Shown: positions 47,093 through 58,416 of the stretch, in pieces
How positions within the stretch are numbered: position 1 is the stretch's first letter
Layout: every line of letters begins with the position of its first letter
Assembly (NCBI GenBank): GCA_900541245.1
Contig: UQIS01000004.1
Location: 10,581 to 74,580, forward strand
Reading direction: 5' to 3'
Source of the DNA: an uncultured Collinsella sp.
Lineage (GTDB): Bacteria > Actinomycetota > Coriobacteriia > Coriobacteriales > Coriobacteriaceae
DNA: 64,000 nucleotides
Made by a program: the position numbers and the translations under genes
Notes under the pieces: model-generated
Seen by the model: only the letters and a program-made list of their open reading frames with translations
The model's database searches: none
What the model was told of the DNA's origin: nothing

Positions 47093-47386
47093 ATGAAGAT
47101 CCTTCTTGTTTGCGCAGCTGGTCTGTCTACAAGCATTCTGATGAAGAAACTCGAGAAATATGCGGAGCAAAACGGCATCGAGCTCGATATCGATGCGGTG
47201 GGTATCGGCGAGTATCAGGAGACGTGCGCCAATTATGACGTGCTGCTCTTGGGGCCGCAGGTGTCCTACCAGCTCAACACCGTCAAGCAGGGGAGCGGTA
47301 AGCCGACCGCGGTCATCCCCGCACAGGACTACGGCATGGGCAACGCCGCCAACGTGCTGGCACTCGCCCAGTCGCTGTTGGGTTAG
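47093..47386 (+). CDS. PTS lactose/cellobiose-family EIIB
   Basis: Protein of 97 residues with phosphocysteine Cys7 in the P-loop MKILLVCAAGLSTS and GPQVSYQL downstream. The ATG at 47093 (after GAAGGGA) is preferred over an upstream start in the same frame. It accepts phosphate from EIIA and donates it to sugar bound to EIIC. Nine bases separate it from the EIIC gene. Confidence 0.92.
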   Translation: MKILLVCAAGLSTSILMKKLEKYAEQNGIELDIDAVGIGEYQETCANYDVLLLGPQVSYQLNTVKQGSGKPTAVIPAQDYGMGNAANVLALAQSLLG

Positions 47387-47395
47387 GAGGCAACC

Positions 47396-50201
<2,806 letters not shown>

Positions 50202-50217
50202 CTCTTGCAGGTCTGTT

Positions 50218-50251
50218 GCCCCCGCGGTCCGCTTCGGCCGCGGGGGCTTTT
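50218..50251 (+). terminator. Terminator of the cellobiose PTS operon
   Basis: Perfect ten-base stem GCCCCCGCGG / CCGCGGGGGC with a ten-base loop and TTTT, 17 bp after the glucosidase stop. Confidence 0.88.
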
Positions 50252-50396
50252 GTTATTTACCTAGTCCCCGATGAGACCCTCATTCTGTGGGTAGTCATTG
50301 GACGTTCGGCCGTGCGCGGGCGCCCGGTCGGCGGCCCGTTCTGGGCGCGCCTCAATCGTAGCCCGAGATGGTCCCAGGCTGACAATTTCGACTGTA
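50252..50396. other. Intergenic sequence with partial repeat units
   Basis: No gene. CCTAGTCCCCGATGAGACC and GTAGTCATTGGACGTTCGG look like degraded units of the GGGGAC repeat family. Confidence 0.4.
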
Positions 50397-50502
50397 ATGG
50401 ACGTTCTTAAACGACTAGTCATTTAAGTCTGTCCCCAATGACTGCGGAAACCCGGCACCTGGGGACGTTCCTTTTCTGCCGGCAGCTTGGAACAGTCCTT
50501 AA
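50397..50502. repeat. Dispersed GGGGAC repeat cluster
   Basis: Contains AATGGACGTTCTTAAACGAC, then TAGTCATTTAAGTCTGTCCC, then CACCTGGGGACGTTCCTTTT, CTGCCGGCAG and GGAACAGTCCTTAA in the same order as parts of 44379-44530. Confidence 0.6.
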
Positions 50503-50510
50503 AGCCCGCA

Positions 50511-50700
50511 TCAATCAACTGCGGAAAGCGCATCCCAGAATGAGCGTCCAACATGGGACATGGTTTCCCTTGAGGGCCTCAACCGGAAAATGCATCCCGG
50601 AATGTTGCCGGAAAGTGGAACGTAGTTTCCCAAACAGGCCGTGCGCGGAAAGTGCATCTCGCTATCGAACTTCAAAGCGGGATGCATTTTCCGTGCCAGC
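50511..50700. repeat. CGGAAAATGCATCCCG repeat group
   Basis: Variants of CGGAAAnTGCATCCCG occur near 50522, at 50584-50599 and near 50645, and the exact reverse complement is at 50678-50693. The perfect 16-base inverted pair spans about 110 bp. No coding frame is supported here. Confidence 0.5.
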
Positions 50701-50721
50701 AGTTCCGGGCAGCCAGAGACC

Positions 50722-50750
50722 ACTCATTTAAGTCTGTCCCCAACGACTAG
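50722..50750. repeat. Single GGGGAC repeat unit
   Basis: ACTCATTTAAGTCTGTCCCC followed by AACGACTAG overlaps the stop codon of the C39-like gene. It matches the end of the element at 44504-44530. Confidence 0.5.
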
Positions 50751-51781
50751 TAGTAGGCCCACATGGCTTCGACTTCGTTGAGGACCTCTACGACGCCCCA
50801 GCGTCGGGCGCTGCGGCTGGCCGAGTTGGGATCGAAGACTTCAATCTGGTCGGCGTCGTCAATACCGTAAAGTACAATGTAGTGGCCCACGTTGGTAAAG
50901 GTGCCCGGCCGAACGGCGGCGATGACGGGCGCTCCCGAACGCAGCGCCTGAGTCATCGAGTCGCGATCGTTATGAAGCTCCGTTCCGTTAAGTCCCAACT
51001 GCCACGCACCGCTCGTCATAAACGACCATTCGGTTGCACCGGTGGGGGCGTAATTGCCTGCCTCGGAAAGCGCGCACATATTGACGGGGGTCATATCGGT
51101 GCGTCCCGTCTTAAAGATATAGACCATGGTGAGGCACGTAGGCCCGCAGGCATTTTGGCGGATGGTACCGCCGGCGTAAGGCAGCTCCGACCATGCAGGG
51201 TCGATCTGATAGATATGGGGCATCGTGCCGGCTTGCCATTGCGAGCGCGGGGTCGAAAAGGCGAAAGAATAACCGGGCGCGACGGGGGCCTTGAGCAGCT
51301 TGTCCTCGGCGGTGGGCTCGAGACCGGCCGAGCCGTGGGACATACAGGAGCTCATAAGCACAAAGACCAGACAGATGAGGATAGAGCACAGTGCGAGGCA
51401 AAGCCGACGAGCCGGCAGGGCGGGGGCATTCACGTACGATGTCGAGCGGTAGGGCTTGCCGTCGCGTCCGCCTTGGGGATGCGAAAAGAAGCGGTTGATA
51501 TGGCTGCCGGGCTGACGTGCGCCGTTGCGGCGCAGTTGCGGAACCTCGGCTTGGCGCTGTCGAGTGCGCGCGCCCAAGCGGCTATCTTGCTGTGCGCTTG
51601 TGCCCGTGCTCGGACGGCCACTCTGCCGTGTTCTGTTTGTCTGCTGCCGAGACGAAGGCCTGGGTTGCTCTTGAGGGCGTTGCGGATTGCTGCTCGTGGC
51701 ACTTCTGGGCGTCGGCGTGGTGCGGCCAGCAAGGCGAACGCTTTGTCGCCGTTGATCACCGTCGTTGTATCCGTATGCCAT
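50747..51781 (-). CDS. Membrane-anchored C39-like cysteine peptidase
   Basis: Protein of 344 residues. The first 125 are cytoplasmic, rich in Arg, Gln, Ser and Pro, and predicted disordered. One transmembrane segment follows near residues 127-148 (LCLALCSILICLVFVLMSS). The extracellular C-terminal half is a papain-like peptidase C39-2 fold: catalytic Cys in NACGPTCLTMVY, His in GHYIVLYG and Asn/Asp in FDPNS. It could cut a surface or secreted substrate. It stands alone, between repeats and the divergent permease gene. It is not near the ABC exporter and has no obvious link to it. Confidence 0.8.
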   Translation of the reverse strand: MAYGYNDGDQRRQSVRLAGRTTPTPRSATSSNPQRPQEQPRPSSRQQTNRTRQSGRPSTGTSAQQDSRLGARTRQRQAEVPQLRRNGARQPGSHINRFFSHPQGGRDGKPYRSTSYVNAPALPARRLCLALCSILICLVFVLMSSCMSHGSAGLEPTAEDKLLKAPVAPGYSFAFSTPRSQWQAGTMPHIYQIDPAWSELPYAGGTIRQNACGPTCLTMVYIFKTGRTDMTPVNMCALSEAGNYAPTGATEWSFMTSGAWQLGLNGTELHNDRDSMTQALRSGAPVIAAVRPGTFTNVGHYIVLYGIDDADQIEVFDPNSASRSARRWGVVEVLNEVEAMWAYY

Positions 51782-52140
51782 TCGTACCGCCTTGTCTCAT
51801 GTATAACCTGTCTATCCTACAAAAAAGATGTGCAACAAATGGGTCCGCGCGTCAAAAGCTCGGTAAACGGTACGAAAGGCGCAAAACACACGGCCTCAAA
51901 AACATCTCTATATGCGTCCGATGAGCGTACGCCCGTCGGACGGGCGACAACAATGAGCGGCAAACCGTGCCGTTCGTCCCAAAAACGGCGCCGCTCGTTT
52001 TGCAGTTCTGCCTTCGGTCGAGCCACAAGCGGCGCTGCTGCGCCAAGGCCGTATCTTAAAGCCATGGAATAAAAGCGCGCGGCAAAACGGACCGCGCAAG
52101 GGGTGACGCCAAGGGCGTCAAACAGGAAAGGAGGGGAACA
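51782..52140. other. Intergenic region upstream of the permease
   Basis: No convincing gene. A 39-codon frame at about 51953-52072 has no ribosome site. GGAAAGGAGGGG lies just before the permease start, and ACGCCAAGGGCGTC is a small hairpin near 52107. Confidence 0.4.
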
Positions 52141-53592
52141 ATGGCGGACAAGAACGCAGAAGTTGCAGTCGAGGATAACGGCGGCATGAAGAAAACGCTC
52201 TCGCTCTGGAACTTCTTCACCATCGGCTTTGGTGCCATCATCGGTACCGGTTGGGTTCTGCAGGTCGGCGACTGGATGGTCGTGGGCGGCGGCCCCGTTC
52301 CCGCTATGATCGCATTCCTCTTGGGTGCAATCTTCCTCGTGCCCGTCGGAGCTGTTTTCGGTGAGCTCACGGCTGCTATCCCCATCTCGGGCGGCATCGT
52401 CGAGTATGTCGATCGTAGCTTTGGCCGTACGCTGAGCTACATCACCGGTTGGCTTTTGGCTCTGGGCAACGGCATCCTGTGCCCGTGGGAGGCCATCGCC
52501 ATTTCGACCCTCGTGTCCGAGATGTTCGGCAGCCTGCCCGGCCTTGAGTGGCTGCGCGCCGTCAAGCTCTACACCATCCTGGGGGCCGACGTTTACCTGT
52601 TCCCGACGCTGATTGCGCTCGGCTTTGCAGTCTACGTCATCTTCCTCAACTTCCGCGGTGCCAGCTCGGCCGCCAAGCTTCAGGCCTTCCTGACCAAGGC
52701 CCTGCTCTGCGGCATGCTGCTCGCCATGGGCGTCTCGCTGTTCACCGGCTCGCCGGACAATGCCATGCCCGTGTTCTCCCAGGTCACCGGCGCTGGCGGC
52801 GGCAAGGCCGCTACCGAGAGCGCCAGCCTGTTTGCCGGCATCGTGTCGGTCCTGGTTCTGACCCCGTTCTTCTACGCCGGCTTCGACACCATTCCTCAGC
52901 AGGCTGAGGAAGCAGCCGAGGGCCTCAACTGGAACAAGTTCGGCAAGATCATCTCCCTGGCACTGCTGGCCGCCGGCGGCTTCTACATGGTCTGTATCTA
53001 CTCGTTCGGCACCATCCTCGACTGGCATGAGTTTGTTAAGAGCCCGGTTCCCGCGCTCGCCTGCCTCAAGGGCATCAATATGCTCCTGTACCTGGCCATG
53101 CTCGTCATCGCCACGCTTGGACCCATGGGCCCGATGAACTCCTTCTACGGCGCCACGAGCCGCATCATGCTCGCCATGGGCCGCAAGGGCCAGCTGCCCG
53201 AGCAGTTCGCCGAGGTCGACCCCAAGTCCGGCGCTCCCAAGCTTGCCTGCGTCGTTCTGGGCGTCATCACCGTCGTCGGTCCGTTTTTGGGCAAGAACAT
53301 GCTCATCCCTCTGACCAACGTGTCGGCTCTCGCCTTCATCTTCTCCTGCGGCATGGTCGCCCTCGCTTGCCTGCGCATGCGCTTCACCGAGCCCGACCTG
53401 CCTCGTCCCTACGAGGTGCCCGGCGGCAAGTTTGGCATCGGCCTCGCTATCGCTGCCTGCGCCATCATCATCGGCCTGCTCGTGATTCCGTTCTCTCCCG
53501 CCTCCCTCAACATGGTGGAGTGGAGCATCGTGATCGGCTGGTTGGCTATTGGCCTGGCTCTCATGGCCTTCACCAATTCCCGCAAAAAGTAA
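52141..53592 (+). CDS. APC-family amino acid permease
   Basis: Integral membrane transporter of 483 residues with about 12 segments. The N-terminal SLWNFFTIGFGAIIGTGWVL matches the substrate-binding helix 1 of the APC superfamily, and FYAGFDTIPQQAEEA resembles helix 6 of the family. GGAGGGG precedes the start. An amidohydrolase follows in the same direction 131 bp later, so the two may import and process the same amino acid or amide. The substrate is not predictable. Confidence 0.9.
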   Translation: MADKNAEVAVEDNGGMKKTLSLWNFFTIGFGAIIGTGWVLQVGDWMVVGGGPVPAMIAFLLGAIFLVPVGAVFGELTAAIPISGGIVEYVDRSFGRTLSYITGWLLALGNGILCPWEAIAISTLVSEMFGSLPGLEWLRAVKLYTILGADVYLFPTLIALGFAVYVIFLNFRGASSAAKLQAFLTKALLCGMLLAMGVSLFTGSPDNAMPVFSQVTGAGGGKAATESASLFAGIVSVLVLTPFFYAGFDTIPQQAEEAAEGLNWNKFGKIISLALLAAGGFYMVCIYSFGTILDWHEFVKSPVPALACLKGINMLLYLAMLVIATLGPMGPMNSFYGATSRIMLAMGRKGQLPEQFAEVDPKSGAPKLACVVLGVITVVGPFLGKNMLIPLTNVSALAFIFSCGMVALACLRMRFTEPDLPRPYEVPGGKFGIGLAIAACAIIIGLLVIPFSPASLNMVEWSIVIGWLAIGLALMAFTNSRKK

Positions 53593-53723
53593 CGCCGAGC
53601 CGGGGCGGATCAGGTGCGCGGGACCCTCTCTTCCGCGCACCGAACCCGGCACCACTTGGGTAGCTTTGTGAGGCCTTAACCCAACACGGCCTCGCCCACT
53701 ATATGGATCCATAAGGAGGAACC

Positions 53724-55001
53724 ATGTCCACTAAGTATGCAATCGTTGGCGGCAAGCTCATCGACGGTACCGGTGCCGAGCCGGTCGAGAACTCCCTCGT
53801 TCTCGTCGACGACAACGGCAAGATCGAGTACGCCGGCGCCATGCAGGACCTTCCAGAGGGCGTTGAGGTCATCGACGCCGCCGGCAAGACCGTCCTTCCC
53901 GGCCTGATTGACACCCACCTGCACTTCTCGGGCAACTTGACCGACGATGATACCGATTGGGTCATGCAGCCGCTCCTCGAGAAACAGGCCGTCGCCGTGA
54001 AGCAGGCCTACGACTGCCTTACTCACGGCCTCACCACCGTCTGCGAGATCGGCCGCTTTGGTATCCAGATCCGTGACTGCATCGACAAGGGCGTCTTCAA
54101 GGGCCCGCGCGTTCTGGCCACCGGCCTTGGCTTCTGCCGCGTTGCCGGCCACGGCGACTCCCACCACTGCACCCAGGAGCTCAACAAGGAATCCCACCCC
54201 TGGGGCGACCAGGTCGATGGTCCTTGGGATCTGCGCAAGGCCGTCCGTCGTCGCCTGCGCGAGAACCCCGATGCCATCAAGATCTGGGCTACCGGTGGCG
54301 GCATCTGGCGCTGGGACTCCGGCCGCGACCAGCACTACTGCTCCGAGGAAATTCAGGCCGTGGTCGAAGAGGCCAAGATGGTCGGCATCCCCGTGTGGAG
54401 CCACTGCTACAACAACCACGCCGCTGCTTACGATTCCGTTCGCTTTGGCTGCGAGCAGCTGATTCACGGCTTCGATATCGATGAGCGCACCATGGACCTC
54501 ATGGCCGAGCAGGGCACCTTCTTCACTCCGACGATCGCCTTCCTGCCCACCTGGTACGCCACCTATCCGCCCGTCTACGTCCCCGAGCTGCACGACAAGT
54601 ACGAGGGCACCCTGGTCGAGAAGGAGCTGCAGCGCAACTACGACTGCCTGCGCGAGGCCAAGAAGCGCGGTGTCGTCATGACGATCGGCTCCGACTCCTT
54701 CTCCTTCGTCACCCCGTACGGCACCTGCTCCATCGAGGAGATGTACGAGTTCGTCGACAAGATCGGCTTCACCCCGGTCGAGACCATCACCTGTGCCACC
54801 CTCAACGGTGCCAAGATGTGCCACATCGAGGACGAGACCGGTTCCATCGAGGCCGGCAAGTGCGCCGACCTGCTGGTCGTCAACGGTGACGTCGCCGCCG
54901 ACATCCACGTGCTCAACACCGACAACATGGACGTCATCATGAAGGACGGCTGGATTGTCGAGGGCGGCACCTTCGGCGAGGCAAACAAGTACAGCGCCTA
55001 A
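53724..55001 (+). CDS. Amidohydrolase-family metal-dependent hydrolase
   Basis: Cytoplasmic enzyme of 425 residues in the imidazolonepropionase/prolidase-like branch. An N-terminal beta-sandwich strand (YAIVGGKLIDGTGAEP) leads to the metal-binding PGLIDTHLHFSG, then WSHCYNN and LIHGFDI histidines and the late aspartate in IGSDSFSF, followed by the C-terminal strand (GKCADLLVVNGD). AAGGAGG precedes the ATG. Members cleave cyclic amides, dipeptides or related compounds; the exact substrate is unknown. The adjacent permease suggests an amino-acid derivative. Confidence 0.85.
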   Translation: MSTKYAIVGGKLIDGTGAEPVENSLVLVDDNGKIEYAGAMQDLPEGVEVIDAAGKTVLPGLIDTHLHFSGNLTDDDTDWVMQPLLEKQAVAVKQAYDCLTHGLTTVCEIGRFGIQIRDCIDKGVFKGPRVLATGLGFCRVAGHGDSHHCTQELNKESHPWGDQVDGPWDLRKAVRRRLRENPDAIKIWATGGGIWRWDSGRDQHYCSEEIQAVVEEAKMVGIPVWSHCYNNHAAAYDSVRFGCEQLIHGFDIDERTMDLMAEQGTFFTPTIAFLPTWYATYPPVYVPELHDKYEGTLVEKELQRNYDCLREAKKRGVVMTIGSDSFSFVTPYGTCSIEEMYEFVDKIGFTPVETITCATLNGAKMCHIEDETGSIEAGKCADLLVVNGDVAADIHVLNTDNMDVIMKDGWIVEGGTFGEANKYSA

Positions 55002-55059
55002 GCTACCGTTCATCGATGGCTTGATGTAAAACACAGTATTTGATTGCATAATGCAATGG

Positions 55060-55084
55060 AGAGGGTCGCTTGCGGCCCTCTTTA
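55060..55084 (+). terminator. Terminator of the amidohydrolase gene
   Basis: AGAGGG and CCCTCT arms with an inner CGC/GCG pair, followed by TTTATT. It lies inside the earliest possible reading frame of the following histidine kinase and argues for that gene's later start. Confidence 0.65.
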
Positions 55085-55119
55085 TTGCTATGGGGTGCGT
55101 CGGTAAGAAGGAGATGACG

Positions 55120-56505
55120 GTGGATCTCAATAGGCTGATTCTGGGCAAGAGCTACAACTCTACCAAGGTCTTTCGTACCGCTCAGCATGTGGTTCAAGCC
55201 ATCTTGCTCGGTATTGTCGTTCCGCTGCTTATTCTGCTGCTCATCTGGGATCTAACCGATAATCCCAATCCCGTTCCGGCCGTTGTCGTCATTGCCGGCT
55301 TGGTCATGCTGTGCTTCTTCTTCTCGTACGTCTTTGTCGTTCCCGACGACCTCACATCGAGCGCTACCGACCGCACGCTCGCCATCGCGTCGAAAATATT
55401 CGCCTACACGTCGCGCGGCCTTACGCCCGAAGCTGCCCTGGGCGCCTCTAAGATCATCCTGTCCGAAACTATCGCTTCTGCCATCTGCTTTACCGACGGC
55501 AAGCAGGTGTTGGCAAGCTGGGGCGAGGACTCGGCAAAATGCCCCGCGGGCACCCCGGTGGTACTGCGGACTACGCTCAACGTGATCAACAGCGGTGAGC
55601 AAAGCGTGTTCTCGCGCGATGCCTCGACCGAGACGGGTGGCTACTTTCCGCGCCTGCGCGCCGGTATTGTCGCACCGCTTACCGTGCGCGGGCATTGCGT
55701 GGGCACGCTCGAGCTGTATTATCCCCGTCTGAGCAGCATCGATATGCGCCAGACGGCGCTTGCCTCGGGCTTTGCCGACCTCATTTCCACGCAGCTTGCG
55801 AGCTTTGAGCTCGAGCGCCAGGACGAGCTTACGGCCCGCGTGGAGCTGCGCGCCTTGCAATCGCAAGTCGATCCTCATTTTCTATTCAATACCATTAGCA
55901 CGATCGTGTCGCTCGTTCGAACCGAGCCCGACAAGGCCAGGTCGCTGCTGATCGACTTCTCCAACTACTATCGTCAGACGCTTTCTGATTCCGATACGCT
56001 CACCACGCTCGAGCACGAGGTGGAACAGGGTACTCGTTATATCAATCTTATGCAGGCCCGGTATGGCGACGGCCGTCTGCGCGTCTCGGTCGATATCGAC
56101 TTTGAGGTGCGCGATTGTATGGTGCCGCCGTTTATCTTGCAGCCGTTGCTCGAAAACTGCATCAAGCACGCGCAGCGCGAGACCGAGCCACTTTCTATTC
56201 ATGTTAGGGCTTTCGAGACCGATGACGGTTTGGAGATCATCGTCGAGGACGACGGCATCGGTATGAGCGAAGAGGTCTGCGCACATCTGTTTGAGCAGCA
56301 TCGCCTGGAGGAGCCCGAGAGCATTACCGCCGACGGCTCCGTCAAGCGAGGTTGCGGCCTGGCGCTCTTCAACGTGCTTCAGCGCATCCATTTCTTTTAC
56401 GGAGAAGATTCCGGCATGCGCGTGAAGTCCCAGGAGGGCGTGGGAACGCAGGTCATCGTCGAGCTGAACGGCGAGCCGCATGAGCCCGCGCCGTTGACGG
56501 CGTAG
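55120..56505 (+). CDS. LytS-type sensor histidine kinase
   Basis: Membrane sensor of 461 residues. Two transmembrane helices lie at about 25-75, then a GAF-like region (about 95-235), the HisKA_7TM/LytS-type phosphoacceptor His253 in QVDPHFLFNT, and an ATPase domain with the N box (LLENCIKHA) and G boxes (EDDGIGMS, GCGLAL). The GTG at 55120 is chosen because AAGGAG lies six bases upstream and the upstream alternative overlaps a terminator. It pairs with the LytTR regulator 38 bp downstream. A paralogous pair lies at 61032-63164. Confidence 0.88.
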   Translation: MDLNRLILGKSYNSTKVFRTAQHVVQAILLGIVVPLLILLLIWDLTDNPNPVPAVVVIAGLVMLCFFFSYVFVVPDDLTSSATDRTLAIASKIFAYTSRGLTPEAALGASKIILSETIASAICFTDGKQVLASWGEDSAKCPAGTPVVLRTTLNVINSGEQSVFSRDASTETGGYFPRLRAGIVAPLTVRGHCVGTLELYYPRLSSIDMRQTALASGFADLISTQLASFELERQDELTARVELRALQSQVDPHFLFNTISTIVSLVRTEPDKARSLLIDFSNYYRQTLSDSDTLTTLEHEVEQGTRYINLMQARYGDGRLRVSVDIDFEVRDCMVPPFILQPLLENCIKHAQRETEPLSIHVRAFETDDGLEIIVEDDGIGMSEEVCAHLFEQHRLEEPESITADGSVKRGCGLALFNVLQRIHFFYGEDSGMRVKSQEGVGTQVIVELNGEPHEPAPLTA

Positions 56506-56543
56506 CACGCGGTTGGATTGAGAGAAAAAGAGGGGAAGCACAT

Positions 56544-57278
56544 ATGTCCGAAGGCTGGAACATCCTGGTGGTTGATGACGAGCCCCCAATTAGGGCTGAG
56601 CTACGCTATCTGTTGGAAAAGGATACGCGTGTGGGCCAGATTGCCGAGGCGGGCAATGTCACCGAAGCCGTGGAGTCGATTCTGTCGAACAAGCCCGACG
56701 TGCTGTTTTTAGACATTACCATGCCCGGTCGCTCGGGAATTGAGCTTGCCGAGACGCTGCAGAACCTAAAGACGCCGCCGGTCGTGGTGTTTGTGACGGC
56801 ATTTGCCGAGTATGCGGCTGATGCCTATAACCTCGATGCCGTCGATTATGTCGTCAAGCCGGTCGAGGATGCACGCCTGTCAAAGGCACTCGACAAGATC
56901 GAGGCAGCCTTGGGTGCCCGTCGTGTTATCCACGCTCCGCGCCAGCCTTTGCGCCTGACGGTGGACCGCGGGGGCAAAAAGGTGTTCATTCCCGCCGCAG
57001 ACGTCTGCTACTTTGAGGCGCGCGCCGATTTTTGCAACGCCATCTGCGCCGAGGGAACGTACCTGATCAATGAGTCGATCTCTTCGCTCGAGCGGCGCCT
57101 GGCCTCCGAGGGCTTTATCCGTGTCCACCGCAGCTACCTAGTCAATTTGGAAGACGTGCACAATGTTGAGATTGGCTCCACGGGGTTGATGGAGCTCAGG
57201 CTCGACCGCGTGAGCTCGACGGTGCCCGTGTCCCGCCGTCGCGCTGCCGAGGTTAAAGCACACTTGGGGCTTGCGTAG
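56544..57278 (+). CDS. LytTR-family response regulator
   Basis: Regulator of 244 residues. The receiver domain covers 1-120 with phosphoacceptor Asp57 (LFLDITMPG), the acidic pair near residue 10 (VVDDEPP) and the Lys of VVKPVED. The C-terminal LytTR DNA-binding domain covers about 140-240 (VFIPAADVCYFEARADF, RVHRSYLVNLEDV). It directly follows its histidine kinase. Target sites of this family are pairs of 9-base repeats, which I did not identify. Confidence 0.92.
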   Translation: MSEGWNILVVDDEPPIRAELRYLLEKDTRVGQIAEAGNVTEAVESILSNKPDVLFLDITMPGRSGIELAETLQNLKTPPVVVFVTAFAEYAADAYNLDAVDYVVKPVEDARLSKALDKIEAALGARRVIHAPRQPLRLTVDRGGKKVFIPAADVCYFEARADFCNAICAEGTYLINESISSLERRLASEGFIRVHRSYLVNLEDVHNVEIGSTGLMELRLDRVSSTVPVSRRRAAEVKAHLGLA

Positions 57279-57370
57279 ACGGTCTGCGTGCCGTCGTTTA
57301 CCATCGCAGGTTTGGCATGGGCGCGCGGTGGGCATAATGGGTGGCATCGAATGAAATCGAAAGGATCATT

Positions 57371-58315
57371 ATGCCCGCGCTTATCACCCATCATCTGTTT
57401 GGCGAGGAAAGCATCGACCGTCTTCCGCAGGGCGTCATCACGTCCGATGAAGAGCGCATTGCCTTTATCTTGGGCAACCAAGGCCCCGACCCGTTCTTCT
57501 TTCACATTCTGACACCGCATGTTTCCGACTGCACGCTGCTGGCGCAGGTCATGCATCGGTCGCGCATGTCTCGTCAGTTTGCGTGCCTGCGCGACGGCGT
57601 GTCACATCTGCTGCCGCGCGACGCCAGCTTGGGTCGCGCCTTTGCGCTGGGCCTGCTGTCTCATTACGTGCTCGACCGCAACGCCCACCCCTTTGTCTAT
57701 GAGCAGCAGTTTGGCATCGTGGAGTCCGATTCAGAGCTTGAGGATTCGAGCAGTCAGGTCCATGCCGTGATCGAGAGCGACCTGGATGTACTGATGCTGC
57801 AGCTTAAACGCGATGGCGCTACGGTTGACGATTACCCGCCGGCGGGCGAGATCGTCACCACCGATCGCATCAATCGCGTGGCCGGCGTGCTGATGAGCTA
57901 TGTTGCCGGACGCGTGTATGGCATTGACATTCCGGCGGGGGAGTACGGTGCTGCCGTTGCCAATATGCAGCGACTTTACCGCGCGATTGAGCCGGCCGGC
58001 TCCGCAAAGACGCGCGCGATCTCGCTGGTTGAGGGCTTGGTGCACGACTACTCGCTGCTCGACGGCCTTGCCCATCGCGTGACGACGGAGCTGCCCGAGC
58101 GCACCGGTAACCTGGGCCATCTGACATGGAAGAATCCCTTTACCGACGAGGTCTCGAACGAGAGTTTCCCCGAGGTCTTTGACCGCGCACTGCTCGATTA
58201 CGAGCTCACCGTCGCCCGCTTTATCGAGACCGGCGATATGGAAGCCGTGACCAACCACGTCAATTACAGCGGTCGCGTGCTCGGCGCCGACGAAGAGTTC
58301 GACCGCGAGGAATAG
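57371..58315 (+). CDS. Zinc-dependent phospholipase C-like protein
   Basis: Protein of 314 residues related to bacterial zinc phospholipase C. Predicted metal ligands include the N-terminal HH of ALITHHLFG, NQGPDPFFF and HYVLDRNAHPF histidines and aspartates. No signal peptide is visible, so it is probably cytoplasmic. The ATG at 57371 follows GAAAGG; an upstream start is unsupported. It follows the LytTR regulator after 92 bp, and may be part of its regulon. The substrate is unknown. Confidence 0.75.
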   Translation: MPALITHHLFGEESIDRLPQGVITSDEERIAFILGNQGPDPFFFHILTPHVSDCTLLAQVMHRSRMSRQFACLRDGVSHLLPRDASLGRAFALGLLSHYVLDRNAHPFVYEQQFGIVESDSELEDSSSQVHAVIESDLDVLMLQLKRDGATVDDYPPAGEIVTTDRINRVAGVLMSYVAGRVYGIDIPAGEYGAAVANMQRLYRAIEPAGSAKTRAISLVEGLVHDYSLLDGLAHRVTTELPERTGNLGHLTWKNPFTDEVSNESFPEVFDRALLDYELTVARFIETGDMEAVTNHVNYSGRVLGADEEFDREE

Positions 58316-58416
58316 GGCTCGTGCGTGCCCCTTTGCCGAATCCTTACCGGTGCTTCTGGACAATTGGGGTACGATGAACTAACTGCATATCGGGCAAATA
58401 CGAAGGGTCCCTGTCC

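Noticed and set aside
50747..51781. C39-like peptidase as leader peptidase for the Cys/Asp-rich peptides
   Set aside because: It is 20 kb away, membrane-anchored with the catalytic domain outside, and not fused to an ABC transporter.
51953..52072. 39-codon basic frame before the permease gene
   Set aside because: No ribosome site and low-complexity composition typical of GC-rich intergenic DNA.
55051..55119. Earlier ATG start for the first LytS kinase
   Set aside because: It overlaps a terminator hairpin and has no ribosome site; the GTG at 55120 has AAGGAG at proper spacing.
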